From assembly GCF_019320115.1 (NCBI RefSeq), contig NC_089585.1:145531769-145595768 (forward strand): 64,000 nucleotides of DNA, given 5' to 3'. The notes under the pieces are model-generated. The model was given only the letters and a program-made list of their open reading frames with translations. It was not told the origin of the DNA and made no database searches. Shown here one piece after another: positions 12,145 to 23,517 of the stretch. The position numbers and the translations under genes were made by a program. Each line of letters begins with the position of its first letter. The stretch's first letter is position 1. Source of the DNA: Miscanthus floridulus. Its lineage: Eukaryota; Streptophyta; Magnoliopsida; Poales; Poaceae.

Positions 12145-12799
12145 TGAAAGGATTAAGATGCCCAAGAGGGGGGGTGAATTGGGCTAATTCTAAATTTCTT
12201 TGCAATAATTAAGTCCTACGGTTACCCCAATTAACCCCTTATGCCTAGAAAGTGTTTCTAATAATTTACCACATAAAAGTTTAGCAACCTATGTTCCAAT
12301 CCTACTCTGGCATGGAAATTCTATGAATGTAAATGACAAGAATTGAAATGCTCAAAGTAAAGAGAGAAGGAGGAATGTGGTGATATTTTGCTGAGGTATC
12401 GGAGAGTCACCACTCCCCACTAGTCCTCGTTGAAGCACGCACGCAAGGGTCTAGCTCCCCCTTGATCCGTGCAAGGATCAAGTGCTCTCTACGAGTTGAT
12501 TCTTTGACACTCCATCGTGGTGAATCACCCACAACCGCTCACAACTTGAGTTGGGTCATCCACAAGCTCCGTCGGATGATCACCAAGCTTCCAATCACCA
12601 CCAAGCCATCTAGGTGATGGCGATCATTAAGAGTAACAAGCATGAACTCTCACTTGACCACGACAAGCCTAATGAGAAGGGTGGATGCACACTTTGCTAC
12701 TCTTGCTTTCACTAATGAGGGCTCTCTTTGGGATTCTCAAATCTCCATCACCTCACTAGGACCTTGCTCTTCTTGGCACTCTCAAAGGTGTTTTGGAAA
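12145..12799 (-). repeat. 5' LTR of the copia element, truncated
   Basis: This aligns with 2305-2957 and begins with TGAAAGGATT. At about 12792 the match ends abruptly (after tcaaaggtgttt) and an unrelated LTR starting TGTCGGCGC follows. The remaining part of this LTR was not found on the other side of that insertion. Confidence 0.75.
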
Positions 12800-14737
12800 T
12801 GTCGGCGCAAAAACATGTCGATGCGCCGGGCACACAGCAAGCTAGAAGGATCTGCTTAGGATGAGCCCGAAGATCCATTTCGCTTCAACGCAGGATTAGC
12901 CAATCCTGTGTATTCCTCCCAAGATGTGCCAGTTAATTTAACCTGTAATTGACAAGGAGAGAAAGTTTATCAGTAATTTAAGGTAGAACATGTCGGTCTT
13001 TGCCCAGACAATTCTAAGCATGCCGCTTCGAGAGCAGCCAGACGGGAAAATCGACTAAACGACCGATACGCGAAGAAATCGACTGTTACAGACTATGAAG
13101 CTCATAGATCGTGATTGATTTTATATTGATAGGTACAATGCATGTGGATATAAGCAAAATCATCAGCTAGGTGGATATTACCAGTGAGAAGCATTGAGCC
13201 AATTAATCTAACGAGAAAGGATATAACATGCGAATGAATCAACTATCTAGTACGACTAGATCTACAAACACTCTTAATCTAATATGTTACCATCAACAGT
13301 GAGGTTTGACCGGATCGATAGCAGCTATGTTGATAATAACAAACCAAAACTGAAGAATTCGTAAAACCATCTATACATTAATAGGCTTTTTGAAAGACAT
13401 GCTATATGTGTGAACGCTCAAGCGAATCAGCTGAAATAGCCGATTCAGGTGGAAAAAGGACTACAACATATGAACAATCGACTATTTAACATAGACAAAT
13501 CTATGAATTTATTAGACTTAACCTGCTATCTCTAATAGTGGGGTTTGATCGGATTGATGGCAGCCATGATAAAGACAACAAATCAAACCTTTAAAGTAAA
13601 CAGATCTATTCACATTTAATAGAATCACGAAGATACACTGTAGGCGTTAAAGCATAGGCGACCGGCTATTTAGCCGATGTAGGCATAGCAAACAGTTAAG
13701 GTCACACCTGATCGAGAATAAATCTACCAACTAGCATCCTCCGATCTAAAGTGCCATCAGTGGGGATCGACTGGATCATTGCAGCCATAACAGCGAACTA
13801 TAGACCAGATTAAACCAGCCAGCAACCCTTCTCAAGATCGGACATGCCTTAACCGCGTACTATGCACGATCAAGATCAAAATAGAACAGCTGATAAAACA
13901 TAACCCGTCGCTCAAAGGAAGAAACATCATATTGTAACACAGCAAATGATAAAATAAAAGGATGTAAGGCCGATCTAGATCGATCTCGACCGGGCAGGTG
14001 ATGTTGCTGAAAATTAATGACGATAAGAACATCAGCAAGATCTGTAACTTAATAAATCTACCCGAAGGATGCCACCCTTAGGTAGAGCCGATAACTTGAC
14101 CTTGATCTAATTCGAGCAGTGGAGGTCGAACTTAACCGATGTAGCCGTACTTGAACTAGATAAGAGTCGATAACTAGCTTATACTAGAGTTCACAGTGGA
14201 GGTTGAACTTAACCGATGCAGTCGTACAAATAGAAGTATAAGACATGATGGTACTTATAGATAAGCCGAAGGTTAGCCGGACCGATGCAGCCATACTTGT
14301 TGAAGAACTCGCTAAGATCTACACTACTCCTACTCCTAAGGGTTGGCGTAAAGCCGAAAAAAGTAACTTGTATTGATTGATTGGATGTCTTTTTTACAAT
14401 AGTCGGGGTCCAATATTTATACCAGGAGTCTAAGCATAAATCCTACTCAAGTATGACTCATTACAATCTTTGGTATAAAAGAAAACATTCCTAACTTAGG
14501 ACAACTTGGACCCTAATTTTTCCTTTTTTTAGAGTCCGACAAGTATTTCTCGACGCCAACCGTAGCTCATTGTCGTTATCTGCTGACGTCATTCGAAGAG
14601 AGCCGATTCTAATACCACATCTGAATCAGCTGATATCGATCCTTATGCAATCGATTCCTTGATTGACACAATCTTGAAAGTTTTGAGTTCATGCGTTCTT
14701 CTTCCCAAATTTTAGTGTAAATAGGAAAATGTCGCCA
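12800..14737 (-). mobile_element. Probable Ty3/gypsy-type solo LTR
   Basis: The left edge is TGTCGGCGC and the right edge is probably TGTCGCCA at 14730-14737, so on the minus strand it runs TGGCGACA to GCGCCGACA. A TATA box (TATAAATA, 14421-14414 on the minus strand) gives the orientation. No gag or pol is present. Tandem modules with the core 'ttaaccgatgcagccgtac' fill 13300-14310. GGAAA occurs before 12800 and again at 14724-14728, which could be a target duplication, but it does not fit TG..CA ends. The right boundary is therefore uncertain. Confidence 0.5.
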
Positions 14738-14861
14738 TTTTTTTAAGAAACCATGAAAGAATGAAAGTAGAGGGAAGCAGACCTATTGGGCTCACAGCCT
14801 AAGAAGCGCTACATTTGGACGGACAGACGCTGCACCAAAGCATTTAATATCGTGTCACCAT

Positions 14862-15850
14862 CTTTTTTTTGGAAAAAGTCCATATTACTTCCCTCAACTT
14901 TCGCGAAAGTCTGCTTTTTTCTCCCTGAACTTCAAAATCGGGCAAAACACCTCCCTCAACTTTTAAAACCATTCATCTTACCTCTCTGCCCCTGTTATAA
15001 GCAGTTTTGAGGGTGGTTTTGTCTTTTTTCTTTTTTTTTTAATTTCGGTTGAATCTTTGAAAATTCATAGTAAATCATAAAAAAATCATAGAAATGAAAA
15101 TTTTAATTTTGTTGATCTCCACATGGGTAGATCTACACAGTGAACATATAATATGGTATGCTTTAGTACAAAGTTTTTTATGTGCCTTTAGATCTATGCT
15201 TTTATGTAATTAATTAGAATAATTTATAGATGTAGTTTCTATGGTTCAATTGTGATAAAATTTTTATGGTGGGCTAATTATTATACGATTGAACTATAGT
15301 AAAAAAGTTTATACTCATTCGATCATGTATAGCTTAGTTATAGATTTATTTATATTTGACAAGCATAAACCTAAATAAAATCTATAACTAAGTTATACAT
15401 GATCCAATGAGTATAAAATTTTTACTATAGTTTAAGCATACAATAATTAACCTACCATAAAAAATTATCATAATTGGACCATAGAAACTACAACTATGAA
15501 TTATTCCATTTAATTACAGAAAAACATAAATCTAAAGCCACAGTAAAAACTTTATACTAAAGCATACCAAATTATATGTTCACTATGTAGATCTACTCAT
15601 ATGGAGTCCAATAAAATTAGATTTTTTATTTTATGATTTTTCTGTGATTTACTATAATTTTTCAAAGATTCAGCTAAAATAAATAAAAAAGACAGACAAA
15701 ACCACCTTCAAAACCGCTTATAACAGGACCAGGGAGGTAAGATGAACGGTTTTAAAAGTTGAGAGAGGTTTTTTGCCAGGTTTTGAAGTTTGGGAGGAAA
15801 AATGGACTTTTGCGAAAGTTGAGGGAGGTAATATGGATTTTTTCTTTTTT
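14862..15850. mobile_element. ~1-kb foldback (palindromic) element
   Basis: Two inverted arms of about 485 bp (about 14862-15352 and 15362-15850) meet at an AT-rich centre near 15357. The arms pair over their whole length, starting with ccatattac(c/t)tccctcaac at the outside and ending with ctataactaagttatac-like sequence at the loop. By eye they are roughly 85-90% identical. No coding sequence is present. The family resembles long-TIR MULE/foldback MITEs of grasses, but I cannot assign it further. Confidence 0.8.
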
Positions 15851-16698
15851 TAACAAATCGTGAAAGAACGAAGACATGAGAAAGCAGGCCTATTGGGAAT
15901 TTTGTTTTATTTTAAACACTTTTTTAAACTAATTTTAAATCTAACACTATTTTTTTGAAAACTAACAGTTTTGGCCGCACCTATTTCCCTAGCGCGGCGA
16001 AACACCTGTGTCGCGCCATGCATGGTGGCGCGGCAAGGGGGATGACATGGCGACGATCGGGGCACTAACCAGTGACGTGGCAGGTTCTGCCGCACCACCG
16101 ATCTTGGCGTGGCACTGCCACGCCATAGCCCACGGCGTGGCAGGACCTAGACGTAGACAGAAGCTGACTAGCCTCAATTACAATTGAACGGGAGCTGAAC
16201 AACTACAAGTGTCACAACGCATTGAAATGAATATGAAGCAAATAAATAGAGTCTGTGCATAAGTTGACATGTTGGCACATAACATTTTCATTGGTTCGAC
16301 ATAAGTTCGACAATATTTGTGTGATATAAGTTCGGACGATAATATTCGTCTGACATAAGTTCGATAATATTCGGCTAAGCATATAACCAACTAAGTCTAC
16401 AAGTTTCGGACGACAATATTTGTTCGACACAAGTTCGACATAACCAACTAAGTCCCAGGAGTGTAAGGATCCCTCGGACGCCTCTGTCTCTTCGGATTTG
16501 TAGGCAACACAATAGGAGTATAGCCAACATCGGTGTGGTCACATTGCCGGTGCATACGGCTCGTACCCTACATGTATAGGATATGCACAATTACTTATAA
16601 TCTTTATGATCATTAGTTCATGGAGCCTATGTATTTAAAGAAACTACCTTTGTTAGTACCTGTGAGGCTCCTTGGGTACCAAATGGAGCACCACCTAG

Positions 16699-18523
16699 CT
16701 AAGACACGCTGATCTCGTCTTGCTGCCAATCGTCCCATTGGTGGTGCTGTATGCGGAAGCCCATGGGGTCATCGGTGTCGTCGTCATCATCGTCGTCCAC
16801 TTCGTCCTTGTTTGCAGGGTTCTTCCCAGCGCTATGATGTGGTGGTGTACGTACTACGGAAGCGGCACCTATCATTGGCTGAGAAGAGCCGGCTGGTGTC
16901 CTCAAAGAGCCAGAAGACGTGCCACCCGACCGCGCCGGGTAATCAGGTTCCACCCAAGGAGTGTCCATACAGTTCAACTTCTGAGATAGCTTCCTGCAGC
17001 TCCGTTTTACCTTCTGCATGAATAGACGTTAAAGTTAGTGTATTTCCCAAATGCATATACACTAAAGAAACATTTTTTGAACGGACAAGTTTATGTTTAT
17101 CTCCATAAAAGCCTCGAGAACGCCTGGCCCCTGCCCTCTAGACTCGTGAAGCCGATACGCTGCTTCGTTGGACAACCTTGATAATTGTGTCGCCTGGGTA
17201 CAGAAACACGGTTAGATAGTCTTAGTACACATACTTAATACCAAATAGATAACAAATTATACCATTCAAGTATCTTACCACGTATCTTTAAAGCAGGGCT
17301 CTCTGTAGTTGTGTGTCGTCCCTAGTGGTAACGTCGTACACATCTTCGACCACATCTTCCTCGTCGTCCTCGTCAATCGCCTCCTCAGTGTACGGGGGCT
17401 TGACATGTTTCCTCATAGACCTGTGAAGCCACCGTAGGTACTCATCGAAGGTGTGCTGGTCATGTGGGGGGACCCGCATCGATCGACTACCGGTCCCTAT
17501 TCTGCCATAACTGGATGTACACGTTGTGTGTCACGTGTCAATCCTTGGTCTTTTACCTCTTCCTGCGGTCATACCTGCAACAAAACAATTGTTAGTTGTA
17601 TCATACACACCTCTGAATTGTAGCTTTGTTATTAATCGATAACACACCCGTGCAATTCTTGGTTGGAGTAAAGCGGTGGTGGGTAGCCTGTCATTCCTTT
17701 AAACTGCCTGCAAACTCTGATGGGCAAGTGAATCTCAACCACGTGGAAGAAAATAATAGGGACGTTGCAGCGATACTTGTTTGACCCATCCCTAGTGACA
17801 GGACTCAGATAGTACTGGAGCTCCGGAGCATCCTAAGGACACCAATGCACCTGGATATTTCGTAATTGAGTTAGGTTATAACATAGTATATATCGAACAA
17901 GACACGTATATGATAGTAAAGAGAGCGTAACCTGGTGTTGTGTCAAGACGTCGAGACAGTCCGTGTACTCCCTGTACTTGCACCTCACATTCCCTCTAAC
18001 TAACTCTGCTTATGTCTAGATATACAGAGCTGTAGGGAGTGTATCATGCCCGTTCCAATGCTGCATTGAACACGATAATGAAGTAGTCATTAATAATTTC
18101 ATCATATGTAACTGTCTTGAAGAATATAGTGAACTGAAATACTTACCGGTAAACCAGTAACAAGGGGCTTCCAACGGGCCATCGTTCCTAGCACCAAACC
18201 TAGAGTAAGTAGGAGCAACCCCAAGGTTCGCATACCCTGAGGTGCGACTGTTAGTTACCTCAAATTTGTTATAAGAATATTTGCGTACAATGAAGGCACT
18301 CACACCTGTCTATAGCTGCAGTAAGTAGTGCTGGGTCAAGGGGCGGAAGACCATAGTTGACAACACGAACAAGCTTGAGAAAGCCGGTACGCCGTATATA
18401 CAGCACGTAACGCTCGTCCCACTGGTGCGCCCTGGTGTGCGTGCGGGGCCTCAAAGGAGGCAAGGACATCTCTGCGTCGATGTCAGTCAAGAAGTGTGCT
18501 CGGTGCGGTTCGTCGTACTCCAC
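16699..18523 (-). pseudogene. Plant mobile domain (PMD) protein, decayed
   Basis: Exon-like blocks occur on the minus strand. 18523-18300 encodes the typical PMD start (RPRTHTRAHQWDERY, LVRVVNYGLPPLDPALL). 18240-17940 contains HWNGHDTLPTALYI followed by two stops where the family continues, then AELVRGNVRCKYREY. 17840-17680 contains YYLSP, FFHVVEIHLPIRVCRQF and GYPPPLYS. 17479-17288 contains RVPPHDQHTFDEYLRWLHRS and an acidic tail. 17170-17100 has a short helical block. 17019-16699 is the Ser/Pro/Asp-rich C-terminus. GT-AG introns separate the blocks. The central part of the domain is missing. Arabidopsis relatives (MAIL1/MAIN family) act in the nucleus in silencing and meristem maintenance. 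In transposons the role is unknown. Confidence 0.7.
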
Positions 18524-18539
18524 CTCAAGAAGGGGTACA

Positions 18540-19610
18540 ACGGGTGCTACGTGAGAGGGGTCATCCTGTTATAAATTGATAAACAAAGGGTTAGAGTATT
18601 TAAATTAACAATATTCAAATTAACATTATGTAGCATTGCAAAAATTGAACTACTTATTATGCAATACGAACACAATATGAAAGCACATGTATATATTAAA
18701 AGTAACATTAACAAACATATTAAACAACTTCACTAGGAAAATAAGCAACTTCTATATATAGCTGTTCAGACACAAGACAACTAGAAGATATCATAACTGC
18801 ATTTGCTATATAGCTTTCCATTCTTTTTTATTGCACTGTTGATTTAAAGTATATAATTTACACAATCTATAATTGGAGAGATACCATAACTGTATTTGCT
18901 ATATAGCTTTTTCTTTCTTTCCTCTCATGATAGCCCTTTTCCGTCCACTAGAAGCGACGGCCTTTTCCTACTCGCTCCCCACATTTAAGCATTTATGCCC
19001 AACTTGAAAAGACAAATTAAAGCCGCGGCTTCGCGCTAGCGAGTACGCTAAAAGCTTCTTTGTCAACTTTAGAATGAAAACGAATACGGATAATACGGGA
19101 AGCTATTTATGGCACCGCGCTAATGAGTATGCTAGAGGTCCCGTAACTAACTGCTATACGAAAACGGATGAACGTATCTATGGGCGGGTGAACGTATCTA
19201 TGGACAACTTAGAAAAACAAAACCATGGTTTTATGCCGCTGAGTATGCTAAAAGCTTCTTTGCTAACTTTAAAATAAAAATTGATACAGATAATAAAGAA
19301 AGATAACCATAGCCCTACGATAATAATATATATACTGGAAGCTTCTTTGTCAACTCTAAAATGAAAGGTGATAAATATATTTTACAAAAGAAATTTAACC
19401 AAACATACATGCAGAATTCATTGCACACGAGACTATTGATATCTCTAATAAATACCTATATGAATTTTACAAAACCTTGCTGAATTTTACAAATACCTAT
19501 ATGCGTGGCCGGAGGGCGCAGCGGGCGACCGATGTTCGTGGCGCTGCGGGCGCTGCCGGCGGGCGGGCGCGGCCGCGGGCAGACAGACAGAGGTAGGGCG
19601 GCTCGCTGGC
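18540..19610. repeat. AT-rich filler with imperfect tandem repeats
   Basis: This lies inside the PMD element. Around 19040-19360 the phrase gctaaaagcttctttg(t/c)(c/t)aactttaraat recurs about three times at 110-200 bp spacing, mixed with 'gaacgtatctatgg' repeats at 19171-19204. No coding sequence is seen. 19500-19600 is GC-rich. Confidence 0.45.
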
Positions 19611-19879
19611 AATATTTAGCTGGGCCTGCCGCGCCGTGGGCTATGGCGCGGCACTGCCGCGCTAAGATCAGTGGCGCGGCAAAACCTACAACGTCACTGG
19701 TCAGCACCCCAGTCGTCGCCATGTCATCCCCTTCGCCACGCCACCATACATGGTGCAGCACAGGTGTTTCGCCGCGCCCTAGAAATAGGCGCGGCCAAAA
19801 GTGTTAATTTTAGAAAAAATAAATAAAACAGTGTTAGATTTAAAATTAGTTTAAAAAAAGTGTTAAAAAAATCACTGTT

Positions 19880-21343
19880 GGATTTGCAGGGAGCGCAGAA
19901 GACGCGGCGTCCCCACGAACGGCCGCACCGAAGCATTTCCAACCCAGCCCGTGGTGAAGCCGGCCCCATAGGAAAATTCTCCCTCTGGCTCCCTCCTCTC
20001 CTTCCCCCCAACGCGACTGCCCTGCCATTGGGGAATCCGCCGCGACCCTGGTAGTTGAGGACGGAGACCGGCAAGATTCGCCGCGCAGTGTTCGAGAATC
20101 GGAGGCTTCGACTTCGAGGTGCGCGCATTTGTCCAAATCCTCCCGTTCTCTCCTCCGTCTTGCCCCGTTGCCCGCAATCTCCTCCGTGTCTCTCACTTGT
20201 TTCCATGCTTTGTCACAGTAGCAGACCAGCTGTGGAGAACCAGTGGATCTTCAGGACGCGTGCCCACCTCCCTGACGGTCAATCTTGCAGTGCCGCCTCG
20301 GCCTCGGTGGACTCGCGTAAGCACGGCGGCGCGAAGACGGCCGTGGAATTCAGGTGCTTTCCCTGCTTTCAACGCCCGCTGGTTTCGTCTGACCGGGGAA
20401 CATCGCTTCGTGAGCACACCTGGTCCCAACGCACCTCGCCTCCCAGGATTGACCTGCTCGTCACCACATCTGGTGCGCTTACCTGGGCCACACGCGCGCA
20501 GGAACCATTTCATCGCGTTGCTTCCGAGTGACGCCAGGTGAGTGGAGCTGCCCAACTGCTTTTTTCGCGGGGTACTTTCACAGTTTCACGGGGAGTTGAC
20601 AATTGACAAAGCCTGTGCCGTCCAAGGAACTGAAGTCGCAAGCTTCCGTCCTAAGGAATAGTCTTTCTTCCTTTCGCCGGACTAAAGTTCGGTGCCATTC
20701 GTCAAGAATTGAGGGTCAACTGGCTACTCTGCTCGCTTTTTCCCCCAAGCCCAGGATCCCTCCACAGCTCCAGTTCATCGCAAGCTGCTTGCGGGTTCAG
20801 TCGAGTGTGCGGCCCTGCGGGTCCTGATCAGTCTAGCAGCTTTCCCTCTGATTATTTCGAGGGGATTCCTTGCTCTGGTTTAACTCCATCCGATCCAGAG
20901 GTACGCTTCTTTTTGTGCCTATGCCTTAGGTAACTCGCAGATCTTCCCACTTTTGTTTGGCAATATCATGTAACTCATCAATTGTCATGTCGATTCTTAC
21001 AATCTTACTGGTACCTATGACCTATCTTCTTATATGTGTACAGAACCAAGATAAGTCGAACAGCATATGCTCTACTGATTTGCCGAAATTGCTGAACGTA
21101 GTAGTTTGCTAGCCGAATATTATCATCCTTGCCGGAGGCCACTCCATGCTTCCTGTTTCTCAGGATCTATGCACTATTTGTGATGTTGTCTTGCAGTTAT
21201 ATTTTGCCCATACGCTGAATTCCGAAATCCAGTATTCTAAATCACTTTTCTTTTCTCGTATGCAACAGGTGCTGTAATTTCTATACCAAACTGCTTCGAG
21301 TGAATCATCCTATGTGCTTGCACAAGCCTCAGTCACATCATAA
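19880..21343 (+). promoter_or_regulatory. Promoter and spliced 5' leader of the PLAC8 gene
   Basis: A GC-rich stretch (about 19900-20540) without a clear TATA box probably contains the transcription start. Good donors follow (CAG|GTGAGT at 20537/20538 and GAG|GTACGC at 20900/20901), and a good acceptor (TGCAACAG) ends at 21268, 75 bases before the ATG. The leader is therefore probably spliced at least once. Several ATGs lie in the unspliced leader, but most would be removed with the introns. The start of transcription is not determinable here. Confidence 0.5.
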
Positions 21344-22888
21344 ATGGCTCGGAATGGCACTGAAGATGATATAGAAGATGTGCCATGTTCAGATGCAGAT
21401 TCACCAATTCTGGCTGAATATCATGTCACAGTTCCTGCTCTTCATGATGGACCAATGCAAGGTACAGCCCGTCATGAGCAACGGCTTTTTGATTTCCTGG
21501 AAGCCACTCCCTCGGTGCAGTGGCTAAAGAAGATCAATCTTTGTTCCCCGTTGATAAAATTTCGGCTTCCATCCACCAGCGTCCATGGCAGCCTTCATGT
21601 TCAGTTCATCAGAACAATCAACTGGAGTTCAGTTTTCACTTTATGCAAGAAATGGCTCAAGCATCCTATGAACATTGCTCTCCTAATATGGCTGCTCTGT
21701 GTTGGTGCCGCTGGTGGCATGTTAGTCTTACTAATGTTGGGACTGCTGAACGATGCATTCCCTTCCAAGCCCTTAAGAAACTACTGGATAGAGATTGACA
21801 ATCAAATACTTAACGCCCTCTTCACCCTCATGAGCTTATACGAGCACCCAAATATCATCCACCATACTGTTCTCCTCTGCCGGTGGCTGCCAGAGGACGC
21901 TGCTAAGCTCAGGAAAGTTTACTGCAAGAATGGGATGTGCCGTCCAAATGAGCGAGCACACATATCCTTTGTGGTTGCCCTCCTCCACATCACTTGCTTA
22001 TGCCAGTATGCTGATTGTGGCCTGTACTGGGGCTACCCGAGCAGATCACGCTCTGATTTTGCTGACAACTTCTTCTTCATCCTAGGCATCGCTGCACCAG
22101 TCTTTGCTGGAGTATACACAGTGTACAGTCCTCTTGGCAGAGGCAATGATGCTCTGTCTGATGAAGAAACCAATGAATCAGACATGGTTCAAGTTGAGTC
22201 ACCTGAAACAGGAACTGTGGTGAGCAATCCCGCATGGGCTGGCGGGCTGTTTGACTGCAGCGAGGACCCTACTGCATGCTACCTCTCTTTCCTCTGCACG
22301 TTCTGTGTGTTCGGGTGGAACATGGAGCGGCTTGGATTTGGCAACATGTATGTGCACACAGTCATTTTCCTGCTTCTGTGTGTTGCGCCATTCTGGGTGT
22401 TCAATATCACAGCAATGAAAATCCACAACTACGTCCTTGGTGATTTCATTGGTTCTGCAGGGATTGTGCTGTGTTTCTTTGGTCTGCTGTATGGTGGTTT
22501 CTGGAGGATCCAGATGAGGAAGACATTTGGGCTGCCCAGGAGCAGGTGGTGCTTTGGATCAGCATCACTAACAGACTACACGCAGTGGTTATTCTGCTGG
22601 CCATGTGTGCTTGCACAGGAGGTGCGCACGGGGAACCTATATGATGTGAAGAACGGCAGCTTCTATGAGAAATTTATGGATGGTGATGATGTGGAGAATG
22701 GGCCAGGATCAGTGGTTACGGCTGAATTGCCGGTCTCTAATGGAGTAGCAGAGGGGAATGGTATCAATGTCAAACTCACGGTGGATGGTGAAATGATCCC
22801 ACCCACCCAACCAGTAATAGAATGTGGGGAGACGGAAGGAATTGATTCAGAATTCGTGGCAAATGGTAGCATCCAGCTCAAAAGCTAA
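21344..22888 (+). CDS. PLAC8 / DUF2985 family membrane protein
   Basis: A single coding exon of 514 aa. An acidic N-terminus is followed by a DUF2985-type region (about residues 88-265, with WLKHPMNIALLIWLLCVGAAGG) and a PLAC8 domain (about 299-425). Hydrophobic segments lie at about 109-135, 206-226, 243-262, 336-358 and 367-387, so it is a multi-pass membrane protein. The Cys-rich PLAC8 signature is present as FCWPC at 417-421. The C-terminal 80 residues are polar and probably cytosolic. PLAC8 relatives affect organ size, cadmium resistance and Ca2+ handling in plants, but this DUF2985 subgroup has no settled function. The start fits because the next upstream sequence is a splice acceptor. 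The gene is full length with no defects. It is followed 630 bp later by the HMA gene on the same strand. Confidence 0.9.
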   Translation: MARNGTEDDIEDVPCSDADSPILAEYHVTVPALHDGPMQGTARHEQRLFDFLEATPSVQWLKKINLCSPLIKFRLPSTSVHGSLHVQFIRTINWSSVFTLCKKWLKHPMNIALLIWLLCVGAAGGMLVLLMLGLLNDAFPSKPLRNYWIEIDNQILNALFTLMSLYEHPNIIHHTVLLCRWLPEDAAKLRKVYCKNGMCRPNERAHISFVVALLHITCLCQYADCGLYWGYPSRSRSDFADNFFFILGIAAPVFAGVYTVYSPLGRGNDALSDEETNESDMVQVESPETGTVVSNPAWAGGLFDCSEDPTACYLSFLCTFCVFGWNMERLGFGNMYVHTVIFLLLCVAPFWVFNITAMKIHNYVLGDFIGSAGIVLCFFGLLYGGFWRIQMRKTFGLPRSRWCFGSASLTDYTQWLFCWPCVLAQEVRTGNLYDVKNGSFYEKFMDGDDVENGPGSVVTAELPVSNGVAEGNGINVKLTVDGEMIPPTQPVIECGETEGIDSEFVANGSIQLKS

Positions 22889-23100
22889 CCCACGACTGAA
22901 GGATGATTTGAGTTATGGTATTTAGAAGTAGCCAAGCCGTTCTCCTTCTGTTTTAGTTGACATCGCTTTTTGTGGCGTTGTTCTTCCTTTTTGTAAATTC
23001 CTGTTCGGTTGGTTAGTAATTTAGCTGTTTTATATTTAAAGGAAAATGTAATGAATAGGCAATAATTTCAGAGATATTTGAACTGACATTTTAGAGGTAC
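22889..23100 (+). terminator. 3' UTR and probable poly(A) region of PLAC8 gene
   Basis: U-rich sequence with TTTTTGTAAAT near 22990 and AATGTAATGAATA near 23045 fits a plant near-upstream poly(A) element. No conserved ORF follows before the HMA promoter. Confidence 0.4.
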
Positions 23101-23408
23101 AGGTTAACAAAAAAATTCTGCACTTTATTACACCCATCCATTTCTACAGCAGGCTTGAGCCTCTTATAGAGCAATTATGCAAGTCGGCTAATGTAATCAG
23201 TAACTTTAGAAGCGATTGGCTGGGGACAGTTCAAAAGGAGATTCTTATCTACCCTATTCCTTTAGTGGGCCTTCGGCTGTTTGCAGTGCTCCTTTCCGAG
23301 TGTGAAGTGCCTGACTTCATGAACTATTGCAAAGTGCATGCTTTATTTTGCACGGTGGAGAACAAAAGTTGCAATTGCTTGCAGAAAAGAGGAAGGTACG
23401 GATGCAGC

Positions 23409-23415
23409 TATATAA
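23409..23415 (+). promoter_or_regulatory. TATA box of the HMA gene
   Basis: TATATAA, 103 bases upstream of the start codon at 23518. It is the best core-promoter match between the PLAC8 gene end and the HMA gene. Confidence 0.6.
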
Positions 23416-23517
23416 GCTCCAGGATGCAGAGAGCCAGGCATCTCTACTTGAAGGCTGTTTGATTTTGGTACAGTAGTCTCCTACTCAGCTACTCTCCGGC
23501 TCTACTCTCTGTGAACC

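Larger units (their letters stand above)
2305..12799 (-). mobile_element. Sirevirus-like Ty1/copia retrotransposon, degenerate
   Basis: Two copies of one LTR end, each containing aagatgcccaagagg, start at 2305 and 12145 and stay alignable for about 650 bp. Between them, on the minus strand, lie a primer-binding site (about 12129-12142), gag with CCHC knuckles, and protease, integrase and reverse transcriptase. This is the copia order. The LTR copy at 12145 is cut at 12799 by a different LTR. The copy at 2305 appears to be split by a 3.2-kb insert (about 3180-6370). RNase H is missing after about 7140. All coding regions carry stops or frameshifts, so the element is dead. The clade call rests on the CCGGAC palindromes and the long coiled-coil gag and is an inference. 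Confidence 0.75.
15903..19872 (-). mobile_element. TIR element carrying a plant-mobile-domain gene
   Basis: Inverted repeats of about 260 bp occur at about 15903-16169 and 19613-19872. They begin with AT-rich aaactaattttaaatctaacac and continue into a GC-rich part with GCGCGGC and ATGACATGGCGACGA. They enclose about 3.4 kb with a degenerate PMD gene on the minus strand. Long TIRs plus a PMD gene point to a Mutator-like (MULE) element. PMD proteins are also known from gypsy elements. I found no transposase and no clear 9-bp target duplication. Confidence 0.65.

Noticed and set aside
18269..18523. PMD as a functional host gene
   Set aside because: Clear stops interrupt the downstream blocks and the central domain is missing, so it is called a pseudogene within a transposon.
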